From contig NZ_CP028901.1 of the NCBI RefSeq assembly GCF_003058465.1, positions 2,542,001 through 2,606,000 on the forward strand: a DNA stretch of 64,000 nucleotides, written 5' to 3'. Under the pieces are notes generated by a model, which saw only the letters and a list, made by a program, of their open reading frames with translations, was not told the origin of the DNA and searched no databases. Numbering within the stretch: the first letter of the stretch is position 1; each line of letters begins with the position of its first letter. Positions 55,150-64,000 of the stretch are shown in pieces. The DNA is from Orrella marina (lineage in GTDB: Bacteria > Pseudomonadota > Gammaproteobacteria > Burkholderiales > Burkholderiaceae_B). The position numbers were made by a program, and so were the translations under genes.

Positions 55150-55406
55150 CAGTCAGAGTATTATCCAGGTTCCACCGCGACCTCTTACCAATCGGGATGG
55201 GGGGCAATCCTCACAGACTGCTACGCTGTCACACCACCCGGCGTGCAGGTGCGCACCAGGCGATTCTTGCCCATCGGCTCGCGACTTACGCTCCGAACTT
55301 CCTCTCCACGACCGGTCGCCCTTTCGCAGTTGCGCTTCACTTTGCTCACTGTGACCAGCTCGCAGCGGGACTTGCACCCGCAGGTGTGCGCTCATGCTGG
55401 GCGCAC
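55150..55406 (-). mobile_element. Possible 5' remnant of a group II intron
   Basis: On the minus strand a structured non-coding sequence starts with GTGCGCCCAGCATGAG at 55406, resembling the GUGYG 5' end of bacterial group II introns. It continues with segments that recall domain I (GCGGGTGCAAGTCCCGC, AACTGCGAAAGGGCGACC, GAAGTTCGGAGCGTAAGTC). It begins four bases after the T-run of the secA terminator, a site type used by some introns. No reverse transcriptase or domain V follows before the neighbouring gene, so it would be a truncated relic. Identification is by recollection of the family's sequence style, without a model search. The remaining part of the 490-bp gap holds no supported gene. 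Confidence 0.35.
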
Positions 55407-55410
55407 CACC

Positions 55411-55440
55411 AAAAAAAACCAGGCCACTCTGGACCCGGTT
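55411..55440 (-). terminator. Rho-independent terminator of secA
   Basis: On the minus strand the arms AACCGGGTCCA and TGGCCTGGTT form a 9-pair stem with one bulge and one mismatch over a 3-nt loop, followed by eight T's (55418-55411). It starts 28 nt after the secA stop. Confidence 0.75.
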
Positions 55441-55468
55441 TTCTGATACCGCAGGCGTTGCGTTCTAC

Positions 55469-58234
55469 CTACGCCAACTTTCCGTGGCAGTGCTTGAATT
55501 TTTTGCCACTGCCACATGGGCAAGGCTCATTTCGTCCAACCTTCTGTCCAACTGCACTGGCTGCCTGATTCGCGCTGTGTTCCGCCTGGGCGGTGCTTGC
55601 ACGCTGCGCTGATGCCGGCTCGGCAAGCGCATCATCGTAATCCGAGTGATGATATTGAACATTTTGCACGTGAGACTGTTCAGCTTGCTGCTCAGCCTCC
55701 TGCACTTGCTCAGGGCTCTTGACTCGAACGGTCAACATCAGCTTTGTGACATCGTCCCGGATACGCTGCAACATGTGCGAGAACAACTCTATCGCCTCGC
55801 GCTTGTACTCCTGCTTGGGATTCTTCTGGGCATATCCGCGCAGATGAATACCCTGACGCAAGTGATCAAGCGCTGCCAAGTGCTCGCGCCAGTGATTGTC
55901 AATTACCTGCAGAAAGACCGAACGCTCGAACGGGCGCCAGGTTTCCTCTCCAACCTGCTCGATCTTGCTGTCATAGGCTGCTTTGCCAGCCTCAACGACC
56001 ATCTTGACCAGATCATCGTCATCGAACTCCTTGGCTTTCTCTACAGTCTCTACGATCGGCAACTGAATTTGCCAGTCAGCTTCCAGCACAGCTTGCAATC
56101 CAGGAAGATCCCACTGCTCTTCAACGGACCCGGCCGGGACGTAATGACGCACCAGATCTGTCAAGGCACCATCACGCAGATCTACGATACGCTCAACGAT
56201 GCTGTCGGCTTCGAGCACTTCATTACGCTGCGAGTAGATCACCTTACGCTGGTCATTGGCGACATCATCATACTCAAGCAACTGCTTTCGAATATCGAAG
56301 TTTCTCGCTTCAACCTTACGTTGCGCCGATTCGATCGACCGGTTGACCATCCCCGCCTCGATCGGTTCGCCTTCTGGCAATTTGAGTCTTTCCATGATGG
56401 CGCGAACGCGATCACCCGCAAATATCCGCATCAGGGAATCTTCAAGCGACAGATAGAATCGCGTTGATCCGGGATCGCCCTGACGACCTGCTCGACCACG
56501 CAACTGGTTATCGATGCGGCGTGACTCGTGTCGCTCGGTGCCGATAATATGCAAACCGCCTGCATCCAGAACCTTCTGATGCAGACCTTCCCACTCGGAA
56601 TTCAGTTTCTCGACTGCCTGCTCTCTTTGCACATCGTCAAGCGAGGTGTCACGCTCAAGCATCTCGATCTGCTTCTGGACATTTCCCCCTAGCACGATGT
56701 CAGTACCGCGACCGGCCATATTGGTCGCAATTGTGATCGCGCCAGGCTTGCCCGCCTGCGCGATAATGTCTGCCTCTCGTGCGTGCTGCTTGGCGTTAAG
56801 CACCTCATGCTGGAGTCCGGCCTGCGTCAACGCATTTGAGATGAGTTCGGAATTCTCGACACTCGTCGTTCCGACCAGAACCGGCTGCCCACGTTCCTGG
56901 CAAGCCTTGATGTCATTGATGATAGCGTTGTACTTCTCCTGATCAGTCTTGTAGATCTGATCATGTGTGTCCTTTCGCACCATCGGCTTGTTGGTCGGCA
57001 CGATAACGGTTTCGAGTCCATAAATTTCCTGAAACTCGTAAGCTTCGGTATCCGCAGTACCTGTCATGCCAGCGAGCTTCTCGTACATCCGGAAATAGTT
57101 CTGGAACGTGATCGAGGCGAGCGTCTGGTTCTCAAGCTGAATCTTGGCACCCTCTTTGGCTTCCACTGCCTGGTGCAGTCCATCGGACCACCGACGCCCC
57201 ACCATCAGACGCCCCGTGAACTCGTCAACGATCACGACCTCACCATTCTGGACAACATAGTGCTGATCCCGATGGAACAGGCTGTGGGCACGCAAAGCTG
57301 CCATCAGATGGTGCATCAATCCAATGTGACGCGGATCGTAGAGCGACTCACCATCGGGAAGCAGCCCCTTCTGGCTCAGAATCGTCTCTGCATTCTCGTG
57401 TCCTGCCTCAGACAGATAGACTTGGTGATTCTTTTCGTCCACCCAATAGTCACCCTCGGCCTCAGGCTCACCCGGCTTGGGCTCGTGCTCCATGCGCACA
57501 AGCTGGGGAGGAACATCATTCATCGCCAGATACAGCGCAGTGTGGTCTTCGGCCTGACCTGAAATGATCAAAGGCGTACGAGCCTCATCGATCAGGATCG
57601 AGTCCACCTCATCAACAATCGCGAAGACAAGACGTTTCTGGCGCCTGTCTTCGGCTCGATACTCCATATTGTCGCGGAGGTAGTCAAATCCGAATTCGTT
57701 GTTTGTTCCGTATGTGATGTCAGCCTGGTACGCAGCACGCTTCTCTTCGTTGCTCTGCATTGGTACGACAACACCAACACTCATTCCCAGAAAGTTGTAC
57801 AGACGGCCCATCCACTCGGCGTCACGACGTGCAAGGTAATCATTGACCGTCACAACGTGAACACCACGACCGGTCAGTGCATTCAGGTAGACCGGCAGTG
57901 TTGCCATCAGCGTCTTGCCTTCACCGGTGCGCATTTCAGCGATTTTCCCTGAGTGCAGGACCATACCGCCGATCAACTGCACATCAAAGTGTCGCATGTT
58001 AAACACACGCTTGCTGGCTTCTCGCACCAGCGCAAAAGCCTCCGGTAAAAGGGCATCGAGGGACTCTCCACCGACGGCCCGCTCCTTGAGTTTGCCTGAA
58101 AGTTCCTGTAGTTCCTGCTCGGACAGTGCCTGCATGGACGGTTCGAGCGCATTGATCCGCTTGACCTCACGCCGCAACTGCTTAAGGATGCGGTCGTTAC
58201 GAGTTCCGACGATTTTCTTGATGATCGATAGCAT
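55469..58234 (-). CDS. secA: Preprotein translocase ATPase SecA
   Basis: 921 residues. Walker A region [27 protein letters not shown] (Walker B), preprotein cross-linking domain, [15 protein letters not shown] (motif V) and [21 protein letters not shown] (motif VI). The C-terminal zinc/SecB-binding motif [14 protein letters not shown] is present. ATP-driven motor of the Sec translocon. Position next to an M23 peptidase, dciA and lpxC matches the usual beta-proteobacterial order. Confidence 0.97.
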   Translation of the reverse strand: MLSIIKKIVGTRNDRILKQLRREVKRINALEPSMQALSEQELQELSGKLKERAVGGESLDALLPEAFALVREASKRVFNMRHFDVQLIGGMVLHSGKIAEMRTGEGKTLMATLPVYLNALTGRGVHVVTVNDYLARRDAEWMGRLYNFLGMSVGVVVPMQSNEEKRAAYQADITYGTNNEFGFDYLRDNMEYRAEDRRQKRLVFAIVDEVDSILIDEARTPLIISGQAEDHTALYLAMNDVPPQLVRMEHEPKPGEPEAEGDYWVDEKNHQVYLSEAGHENAETILSQKGLLPDGESLYDPRHIGLMHHLMAALRAHSLFHRDQHYVVQNGEVVIVDEFTGRLMVGRRWSDGLHQAVEAKEGAKIQLENQTLASITFQNYFRMYEKLAGMTGTADTEAYEFQEIYGLETVIVPTNKPMVRKDTHDQIYKTDQEKYNAIINDIKACQERGQPVLVGTTSVENSELISNALTQAGLQHEVLNAKQHAREADIIAQAGKPGAITIATNMAGRGTDIVLGGNVQKQIEMLERDTSLDDVQREQAVEKLNSEWEGLHQKVLDAGGLHIIGTERHESRRIDNQLRGRAGRQGDPGSTRFYLSLEDSLMRIFAGDRVRAIMERLKLPEGEPIEAGMVNRSIESAQRKVEARNFDIRKQLLEYDDVANDQRKVIYSQRNEVLEADSIVERIVDLRDGALTDLVRHYVPAGSVEEQWDLPGLQAVLEADWQIQLPIVETVEKAKEFDDDDLVKMVVEAGKAAYDSKIEQVGEETWRPFERSVFLQVIDNHWREHLAALDHLRQGIHLRGYAQKNPKQEYKREAIELFSHMLQRIRDDVTKLMLTVRVKSPEQVQEAEQQAEQSHVQNVQYHHSDYDDALAEPASAQRASTAQAEHSANQAASAVGQKVGRNEPCPCGSGKKFKHCHGKLA

Positions 58235-58305
58235 TCTGTTTAGATCCGAGGCGAAAAAAGATGGCCGCCATTGAGCCTTTCAGTGTAACGCACGATACGA
58301 GTGTG

Positions 58306-58932
58306 TCAGAGACTTTGCATCACGTACGCATAGCCGTCCGGGTACAAAGTCAACGGATTGACCGGCTTATTGTTCTTACGAATTTCGAAGTGCAGATGCG
58401 GACCCGTCACATCCCCCGTTGAACCAACCTGGGCAATCGACTGGCCCTGCAAAACACGCTCACCTTTCTTGACCATCAGACGCTGTGCATGGGCATAGAC
58501 CGAAGTCCAGCCATTCGGATGACGGATCTCGACTATCCGGCCATATCCGTTACGCCACCCGGAAAACGTCACGACCCCAGCCGAAACGGCAAGAATTGGC
58601 GTTCCCCTTGGCGCAGCGAGGTCAATTCCCTTGTGCATGATGAAAGCTTTGCGGATGGGGTGTCTGCGTTTGCCGAACTCCGAACTCAGTCGTGACTGCC
58701 CCAGAACCGGCCAGATGGCAATCAGATCCTCCGCTCCATCGAGCGGGTCCAACTGGTGACTGCGGGCGTGGTCTATCTGTTGTCGATCAAGCGACTCTAG
58801 ATTATCAAACAACGGGACTGCATCTGTAGATGGACCTTCAGTCAAAGCTGGAGAAGCATGTACGTGCGGACCAGAGATGCCTATAAAAGCAAGCACTGCA
58901 CATACTGAAACGACGTTCTGAATTAATTTCAT
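58306..58932 (-). CDS. M23 (LytM) family metallopeptidase
   Basis: 208 residues from ATG 58932 with a signal sequence (MKLIQNVVSVCAVLAFIGIS). LytM domain: HKGIDLAAPRGTPILAVSAG (His and Asp zinc ligands) and TGPHLHFEIRKN (His-x-His), both intact, so it should be an active peptidoglycan endopeptidase in the periplasm. In the secA-dciA position, where enterics have secM. Divergent from dciA. Confidence 0.88.
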   Translation of the reverse strand: MKLIQNVVSVCAVLAFIGISGPHVHASPALTEGPSTDAVPLFDNLESLDRQQIDHARSHQLDPLDGAEDLIAIWPVLGQSRLSSEFGKRRHPIRKAFIMHKGIDLAAPRGTPILAVSAGVVTFSGWRNGYGRIVEIRHPNGWTSVYAHAQRLMVKKGERVLQGQSIAQVGSTGDVTGPHLHFEIRKNNKPVNPLTLYPDGYAYVMQSL

Positions 58933-59000
58933 CGATGTATTTCGCAAAAACACAAAATCTTCGCTACCCTATCAGAATTCGTTCAAAAAAATAGATTCGC

Positions 59001-59462
59001 ATGGCTACCAATATCTCGCAGCATCCAGACAAGCACCCCATGCGCTGGCTCGACTCAGACCAGGGCGCTTCAAGCGTTCTGCTGGCTGCACACCGCCTGA
59101 TTCAACTCGAGTCATCAGTCAAAAAATCCCTGCCGAGCACGCTGACTCGTCAGATTTCTGTGACAGGTTTCGAACAGGGCGTTCTGGAGATAACCACCTA
59201 CAACTCAGCGCAAACCGCAAAGCTGCGACAGTTAAAAAAGACAATCTGCGACCGGATGATGCGTGATGGCTGGAACGTGAAGGACGTCAAGCTTCGCATC
59301 AGTGCCGCTGCGGCCCCCGGAACCAAGGCGCCAGAACTACCAAGGCAGTTAAGGCCACTTCAATCGGAAGATCTTGGTCATTTTGAGGTGCTCGCAAGCA
59401 CACTCAAACCTGGGCAATTAGCCGATGCTGTCGAGGCACTTTTAAAACGACACAAGCCTTGA
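59001..59462 (+). CDS. dciA: DciA family (DUF721) helicase-loading factor
   Basis: 153 residues. KH-like DUF721 core: LTRQISVTGFEQGVLEITTYNSAQTAKLRQLK is the family stretch (compare the key ISVTGFEQGVLEIT part), followed by a disordered basic C terminus. DciA loads the replicative helicase DnaB in bacteria that lack DnaC. Its place between lpxC and the M23/secA genes is the standard one in beta-proteobacteria. Confidence 0.78.
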   Translation: MATNISQHPDKHPMRWLDSDQGASSVLLAAHRLIQLESSVKKSLPSTLTRQISVTGFEQGVLEITTYNSAQTAKLRQLKKTICDRMMRDGWNVKDVKLRISAAAAPGTKAPELPRQLRPLQSEDLGHFEVLASTLKPGQLADAVEALLKRHKP

Positions 59463-59823
59463 AGCACGGTGCCAGCGTCTCAGTGTAAACGACAAAACGG
59501 CATGAATTTGTCAAAAATTGCTACATCGCCCAATTTCACGAGAGCGTAACCGGGGTTACCGACCAAAAAAGCCTCCGGCAACATTGATGCAAACAATGCT
59601 TGTTCTGCCGTTAGTCAGGGCCTCAGATGCGAGATCTGAGGCGGAGCCGGTCCAGCGCCAACGAGGATGATGACCGGTCCAGTTTCGTATGATGGGTGAC
59701 GCGATCCGTGCGAGCAAATCTGCCTGCGCCAGCACACGTAAACAGTGCGCCTGTACCAGATATCTTGAAACCGGATATGCCGGGAGCACCCAAGAAATCA
59801 GAGCGCGCCTTGCCAGACTGAAG
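59463..59823. other. 361-bp gap without a supported gene between dciA and lpxC
   Basis: Both flanking genes point into it. It contains an 8-bp stem hairpin (CCTCAGAT 59621-59628, ATCTGAGG 59634-59641), a direct repeat CCGGTCCAG at 59647-59655 and 59674-59682, and a T-run preceded by GCCGGAGGC on the minus strand near 59570 that may end lpxC transcription. Short frames here overlap lpxC or lack any family similarity. Confidence 0.5.
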
Positions 59824-60747
59824 TCAGGCAAGTTGCCATTCGCGCCTGAAGGCAACTGGCGCTTTCTCAGCTGATTCAAATGTCACGAGCTCCCAGCAAT
59901 CCTGCTGACTGAGCAATGCGCGCGCAAGCTGATTATTGATGGCGTGTCCGGACTTGCTGGCACTATACCTGGCAATCAGGGGTTTACCAATCAGGTAGAG
60001 GTCGCCAATTGCATCCAGGATCTTGTGCTTGACAAACTCATCGTCATAACGCAAACCGTCCTGGTTGAGAACACGGTACTCATCCAGAACGATCGCATTC
60101 TCGAGACTTCCACCGCGGGCAAGTCCCATTGCACGCAGCGCTTCAACCTCGTTGACGAATCCAAACGTTCTCGCTCTTGCGATTTCTTTGGCGTAGGAGT
60201 GCTTCGCAAAATCGATTTCCGCGAAATCCGCCGTTGAATCGATTGCAGGGTGTTTGAAATCAATTGCAAATGACAGTGCGAAACCCTCGTACGGCTCGAG
60301 ACGGGCCCATTTCCGGGAAGGTCCTTCTCCTTCACATACCTCGACAGGTTTCAGAACGCGCAGGAACTGCTTGGGCGCATTAAGTTCCTGCAGCCCTGCA
60401 GATCTGAGCAGGTAAACAAACGTTGCAGCACTGCCATCCATGATTGGCACTTCTTCGGCACTGAGATCCACATGGAGATTGTCAATTCCCATGCCAGCAA
60501 GGGCCGACATCAGGTGTTCAACTGTCGAGACACGGGCACTCCCGACCTGCAGCACAGACGCCAGACGGGTGTCACGCACTCCATCTGCAGACGCTGGCAG
60601 ATCAACCACTGGGTCCAGATCGACACGATGGAACACGATACCCGTATTCGCTTCAGCCGGACGCAATGTGAGCTCTACGCGCCTTCCAGAGTGCAGGCCG
60701 ACGCCTGTCGTTCGAACGATGTTTTTAATGGTTCGTTGCCGGAACAT
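59824..60747 (-). CDS. lpxC: UDP-3-O-acyl-N-acetylglucosamine deacetylase LpxC
   Basis: 307 residues from ATG 60747 ([21 protein letters not shown]). Zinc and catalytic residues: [10 protein letters not shown] (His), [24 protein letters not shown] (His, Asp) and [11 protein letters not shown] (His). First committed step of lipid A synthesis, in the cytosol. A TTG two codons upstream is an alternative start. Located after ftsZ, as usual. Confidence 0.96.
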   Translation of the reverse strand: MFRQRTIKNIVRTTGVGLHSGRRVELTLRPAEANTGIVFHRVDLDPVVDLPASADGVRDTRLASVLQVGSARVSTVEHLMSALAGMGIDNLHVDLSAEEVPIMDGSAATFVYLLRSAGLQELNAPKQFLRVLKPVEVCEGEGPSRKWARLEPYEGFALSFAIDFKHPAIDSTADFAEIDFAKHSYAKEIARARTFGFVNEVEALRAMGLARGGSLENAIVLDEYRVLNQDGLRYDDEFVKHKILDAIGDLYLIGKPLIARYSASKSGHAINNQLARALLSQQDCWELVTFESAEKAPVAFRREWQLA

Positions 60748-60870
60748 TCGCAACTACCTAATAATCAGAGGGTTGAGTATTGTAACGCGTTTCATCTGCG
60801 TGCCACCCAATTAAATCACCCAGACACACCTGACCGCACCACCAGCTCACCGGGAATGAGCGTGTGGGAT

Positions 60871-60898
60871 CACGCATGCCTCATTCGAAGCATGCGTG
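60871..60898 (-). repeat. Hairpins between ftsZ and lpxC
   Basis: CACGCATGC (60871-60879) and GCATGCGTG (60890-60898) form a 9-bp stem with a 10-nt loop. A second one, GTCAGGT (60913-60919) and ACCTGAC (60931-60937), lies just after the ftsZ stop. Without T-tracts they may partly uncouple ftsZ from lpxC expression. Confidence 0.4.
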
Positions 60899-60949
60899 CT
60901 GAGGGAGTAGCAGTCAGGTCATGTGGTACTACCTGACCAGGTGACAGAC

Positions 60950-62110
60950 TCAGTCGGCCTGACGGCGCAGGAATGCTGGAATATCGTAATGATCCATGCC
61001 AGCGGTTTCCAAAGCACGAACCTGTGCAGATGCCTGCCCACGCGGATTGCGCATGACTGACGGTGTTCTCATATCCTGCTGCCCATTCGCCATGGGCGCG
61101 TCATCGGTTCCCGTACGAACATACTGCTGCGAATCCTGATTCTGGACAAGTTGCGGACGGCTGCGCCCGAGCCCGGTCGCGACCACTGTCACCCGCAAGC
61201 TGTCACCCATTGCCTCATCGTAGGCCGTACCAAAAATCACGGTTGCATCCTCGGCTGCAAAGCTGCGAATATGATCCATGATCTCCCTGGTTTCGCGCAT
61301 CTTGAGAGACTTGCTCGCGGTGATATTGACCAGCACGCCACGTGCACCGTGCAAATCGATGCCCTCGAGCAGCGGGCATGAAACCGCCTGCTGTGCTGCC
61401 TTGATGGCACGGTCCTCTCCGCTCGATACGGCAGTGCCCATCATGGCTTTACCCTGCTCGCCCATAATGGTCTTGACGTCCTCGAAGTCAACGTTGATGT
61501 TGCCTTCAACATTGATGATCTCTGCAATACCGGCGCAAGCGTTATACAGCACGTCATCTGCGGACTTGAAGCAGTCTTCCTGCGTCGCATCCTCGTCCAT
61601 CAGGTCATACAAATTCTCGTTAAGCACTACGATTAGCGAATGAACGTGCTTGGACAGCTCGTCAATCCCGTCTTCTGACATACTAAGGCGACGGTTGCCT
61701 TCGAAGAGGAAAGGTTTGGTCACCACTCCCACTGTCAGAATGCCTAGCTCCTTGGCCACTTCAGCAACGATCGGGCTGGCACCAGTACCCGTTCCGCCGC
61801 CCATGCCTGCCGTGATGAACACCATGTTGGCGCCGTTGAGAGCCGCACGTATCTCTTCACGAGCGGTTTCTGCAGCCGATCGCCCCTGATCCGGCTTGGC
61901 ACCTGCGCCAAGACCCGTACGGCCCAGACGGATCTGGACTGGCGCCATGGTCGCTGCGAGCGCCTGTGCATCGGTATTGCAGCAAATGAAATCAACTCCC
62001 TGCACACCGTTGCGGATCATGTGAGCAACTGCGTTTCCGCCGGCTCCACCAACACCCACAACCTTGATTACTGTCCCTTTATCGGTATTTTCCAGCATTT
62101 CAAATTTCAT
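60950..62110 (-). CDS. ftsZ: Cell division GTPase FtsZ
   Basis: 386 residues from ATG 62110, preceded by GGGAG. Tubulin signature GGGTGTGASPIVAEVAKELG, N-terminal VVGVGGAGGNAVAHMI, T7 loop NVDFEDVKTIM. The C-terminal peptide YDIPAFLRRQAD binds FtsA/ZipA. Forms the Z ring. 109 nt after ftsA. Confidence 0.97.
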   Translation of the reverse strand: MKFEMLENTDKGTVIKVVGVGGAGGNAVAHMIRNGVQGVDFICCNTDAQALAATMAPVQIRLGRTGLGAGAKPDQGRSAAETAREEIRAALNGANMVFITAGMGGGTGTGASPIVAEVAKELGILTVGVVTKPFLFEGNRRLSMSEDGIDELSKHVHSLIVVLNENLYDLMDEDATQEDCFKSADDVLYNACAGIAEIINVEGNINVDFEDVKTIMGEQGKAMMGTAVSSGEDRAIKAAQQAVSCPLLEGIDLHGARGVLVNITASKSLKMRETREIMDHIRSFAAEDATVIFGTAYDEAMGDSLRVTVVATGLGRSRPQLVQNQDSQQYVRTGTDDAPMANGQQDMRTPSVMRNPRGQASAQVRALETAGMDHYDIPAFLRRQAD

Positions 62111-62219
62111 GTTTGACTCCCTCAAGTCGTTTAATCAATTAGTCCCCCGTTACCACCGCTTTGTCCTGACGTTGCAGTCAAGAACAAACCGCTTTGTCAC
62201 GCACTGCCTGGACCAGTAC

Positions 62220-63446
62220 TCAGTGCATGAACCATTCCTTCATTCTTGCGAGAAGTCGCTGAAAGCTTCCGCTCTGCTGCGCGACCTTCCTACCTCGCAA
62301 CCTCTGAACGCGAGCCTCCCCGAGCAGTCCCATCACCGTCGAAAATCGCGGGCTACGCATCACATCAGCCAGCCCACCTTCATACTCGGGAACTGCCACT
62401 CGAACCGGCTTCAAAAACACATCTTCGGCCAGCTCGACAATGCCCGGCATCATGGAAGTCCCGCCGGTCAGCACAACACCAGATGCGAGCAGATCGTCAT
62501 ACCCGGAATCGCGGATCACCTGTTGAACCAGTCCGAACAGCTCCTCGACCCTCGGTTCGATGACTGCACCGAGGGCCTGACGATTGACCAGTCGCGGACC
62601 GCGGTCGCCTAGCCCTGGCACCTCGACCATGTCATCCGGACTTGCAAGCACCTGCTTGGCAACACCGAACCTGAGCTTGATATCCTCTGCATCAGGTGTG
62701 GGCGTACGCAGCATGGCCGCGATGTCACTTGTAATCTGGTCTCCTGCGATTGGCAGAACGGCCGTATGTCGAATGGCGCCCGATGTATAGATCGCCACAT
62801 CCGTGGTTCCACCACCGATATCAACCAGGACCACCCCGAGCTCACGCTCATCGGGCGTCAGGCAAGACAGGCTTGAAGCAAGTGGTTGCAGGATCAGATC
62901 CTGCACCTCGAGTCCGCAACGCCTGACGCATTTCACAATGTTCTGTGCTGCGCTGACCGCCCCCGTCACAATATGCACCTTGACTTCAAGCCGCAAAGCG
63001 CTCATGCCAATGGGTTCGCGAATGTCTTCCTGACCGTCAACGATGAATTCCTGGGTCAGGACATGAAGGACTTGCTGATCGGTCGGAATGCTGACTGCCT
63101 TCGCGGTTTCAATCACGCGCGCAACGTCGGTTACTGTCACTTCCTTGTCCTTGACGGCAACCATGCCACTCGAGTTAAAGCTGCGGATGTGATTGCCTGC
63201 AATCCCTGTATAGACCTCTCGAATCTTGCAGTCTGCCATCAGTTCGGCCTCTTCCAGTGCACGCTGGATTGAGTTAACCGTACTCTCAATGTTGACGACG
63301 ACGCCTTTGCGCATGCCCTTGGACTCATGCTGTCCCAGGCCGAGCACTTCAAACCGCCCCTCAGGCAACACCTGGGCAACCACGGCAACCACCTTGCTGG
63401 TACCAATATCTAGAGCGACGATCAGATCTTTGATGTCACGGGTCAT
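62220..63446 (-). CDS. ftsA: Cell division protein FtsA
   Basis: 408 residues from ATG 63446, four bases after the ftsQ stop. Actin-fold motifs: IVALDIGTSKVVAVV (phosphate 1), VLVDIGGGTTDVAIY (phosphate 2), VVLTGGTSMMPGI (adenosine). C-terminal amphipathic helix with ARMKEWFMH anchors FtsZ to the membrane. Confidence 0.96.
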   Translation of the reverse strand: MTRDIKDLIVALDIGTSKVVAVVAQVLPEGRFEVLGLGQHESKGMRKGVVVNIESTVNSIQRALEEAELMADCKIREVYTGIAGNHIRSFNSSGMVAVKDKEVTVTDVARVIETAKAVSIPTDQQVLHVLTQEFIVDGQEDIREPIGMSALRLEVKVHIVTGAVSAAQNIVKCVRRCGLEVQDLILQPLASSLSCLTPDERELGVVLVDIGGGTTDVAIYTSGAIRHTAVLPIAGDQITSDIAAMLRTPTPDAEDIKLRFGVAKQVLASPDDMVEVPGLGDRGPRLVNRQALGAVIEPRVEELFGLVQQVIRDSGYDDLLASGVVLTGGTSMMPGIVELAEDVFLKPVRVAVPEYEGGLADVMRSPRFSTVMGLLGEARVQRLRGRKVAQQSGSFQRLLARMKEWFMH

Positions 63447-63450
63447 GGCC

Positions 63451-64000
63451 TTAACGCTTCTTCTCGGGTTGAACAGATTCCGGCAACTCGGCCAGGGTAA
63501 GTGCGAACCCATTCGGGTATCGCAAGTCGGCGTGGGTCACGGTGCGGCCTTTGAGCCGTTCCTGTGCCACCGGCCACACTTTCACAAAACGTTCGATTCG
63601 TTCGCCAAATGGCAGCGCACCTGGCACACCGGCCTGGGGATCGGGTGCTTCTGCACCGGGATCTCGCCCAATCTCCAGCGTCATACCGTTCGACAGGCTG
63701 GCTTGCAGAGCATAGCGATCTGATAGCGAGAGCGAGCGAACCGTGAGGCCCAGACTCTCGAACCAGCGTCCCAGTTCTGCATACCGCTGCACCATCAGAG
63801 ATTCCGTACCATCTGGTCCATTGAGCTGCGCAAGACTCGCCTCGTCCTCGAGTGCTGCCCGGTTCGCAGTAAACACTTCTCCCCAGGTGTTGATCATCTG
63901 ACTCTCGTTCCACAAAGCCAGCGGCTGCTGCTCCTCGATCGTGACACGCAATTTGTCTGGCCAGACCCGTCTGACCCCGGCCCGGCGAACCCATCCTGCT
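63451..64000 (-). CDS. ftsQ: Cell division protein FtsQ (5' end outside window)
   Basis: The frame stays open to the window edge, so only the C-terminal ~182 residues are seen. WVRRAGVRRVWPDKLRVTIEE, then EQQPLALWNE, are the end of the POTRA domain and start of the beta domain of FtsQ; GRTVTHADLRYPNGFAL is typical of the C-terminal part. Bitopic divisome protein linking FtsK to FtsBL. Overlaps the spacing to ftsA by design (4-nt gap). Confidence 0.92.
   Translation of the reverse strand, partial: AGWVRRAGVRRVWPDKLRVTIEEQQPLALWNESQMINTWGEVFTANRAALEDEASLAQLNGPDGTESLMVQRYAELGRWFESLGLTVRSLSLSDRYALQASLSNGMTLEIGRDPGAEAPDPQAGVPGALPFGERIERFVKVWPVAQERLKGRTVTHADLRYPNGFALTLAELPESVQPEKKR

Noticed and set aside
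55153..55395. 80-codon minus-strand frame downstream of secA
   Set aside because: Low-complexity basic translation; the region looks like structured RNA rather than protein coding.
55646..56467. 273-codon plus-strand frame inside secA
   Set aside because: Antisense shadow of secA; no recognisable motif.
59556..59879. 107-codon minus-strand frame between dciA and lpxC
   Set aside because: Overlaps the 3' end of lpxC in another frame and shows no family similarity.
1..64000. CRISPR arrays, tRNA or rRNA genes, complete insertion sequences, prophage genes
   Set aside because: None seen on either strand; gaps between genes are short and lack regular repeats or cloverleaf patterns.

Overview
The window looks like chromosome of a betaproteobacterium of the order Burkholderiales, most likely Alcaligenaceae-like. 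The evidence is the ftsQ-ftsA-ftsZ-lpxC-dciA-M23 peptidase-secA block at the right end, a Bug-type (TctC) periplasmic binding protein beside an IclR regulator, many ABC importers for organic acids, peptides and phosphate esters, moderate GC content and AT-poor coding sequence. No rRNA, tRNA, CRISPR array, prophage or intact insertion sequence was recognised. The placement is inference from gene order and protein families; no search was run.

Layout. 1-1.75 kb: end of an orotate-phosphoribosyltransferase-like gene overlapping an M20 carbamoylase/allantoate-amidohydrolase-like gene. 1.85-6.2 kb: cytoplasmic molybdopterin oxidoreductase (BisC type), Old Yellow Enzyme, small secreted DUF3617 protein. 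6.3-14.1 kb (minus strand): a tightly overlapping seven-gene operon with a family-5 binding protein, two Opp/Dpp ATPases, two permeases, a phosphonate monoester hydrolase/phosphodiesterase of the sulfatase fold, and a HAD phosphatase. 14.4-20.1 kb (plus strand, divergent): ugpB-A-E-C-Q for glycerol-3-phosphate and glycerophosphodiesters, followed by a phospholipid-methyltransferase-like gene. 20.3-31 kb: class II aldolase, a GH31 family protein with a degenerate active site, MnmC-like oxidoreductase, inositol monophosphatase, FadD, M20 amidohydrolase, MgtE. 31-42 kb: PPK2 polyphosphate kinase, an acyl-CoA dehydrogenase and an acyl-CoA synthetase each broken by one frameshift, FabI-like reductase, HAD-IIB phosphatase, LysE exporter, EEP nuclease/phosphatase, PrpF/GalD-type tautomerase, thioesterase, hydratase-like protein. 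42-46.8 kb: a complete Liv-type importer (G-F-K-H-M). 47-51.1 kb: a second Ugp-like importer (C-B-A-E). 51.2-53.1 kb: Bug binding protein and IclR. 53.3-55 kb: frameshifted diguanylate cyclase with an NMT1-like sensor. 55.15-55.41 kb: possible group II intron relic. 55.5-64 kb: secA to ftsQ.

The main theme is scavenging organic phosphorus. The divergent phosphodiesterase-importer and ugp operons share an intergenic region with PhoB-box-like repeats of 11-bp period on both strands. A near-consensus box lies in front of ppk2, and a weaker one in front of the second ugp operon. In the ugpB, ppk2 and second ugp cases a possible -10 element begins exactly 10 bp after the box. This suggests one phosphate-starvation regulon covering uptake of phosphate diesters or phosphonate monoesters, their hydrolysis, glycerophosphodiester breakdown, membrane phospholipid methylation and polyphosphate use.

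The operon that couples a peptide-type importer to the phosphodiesterase is the best candidate for an under-described system. Other points worth a look are the GH31 pseudoenzyme, the MnmC with an eroded methyltransferase half, the three frameshifted genes and the intron-like relic.
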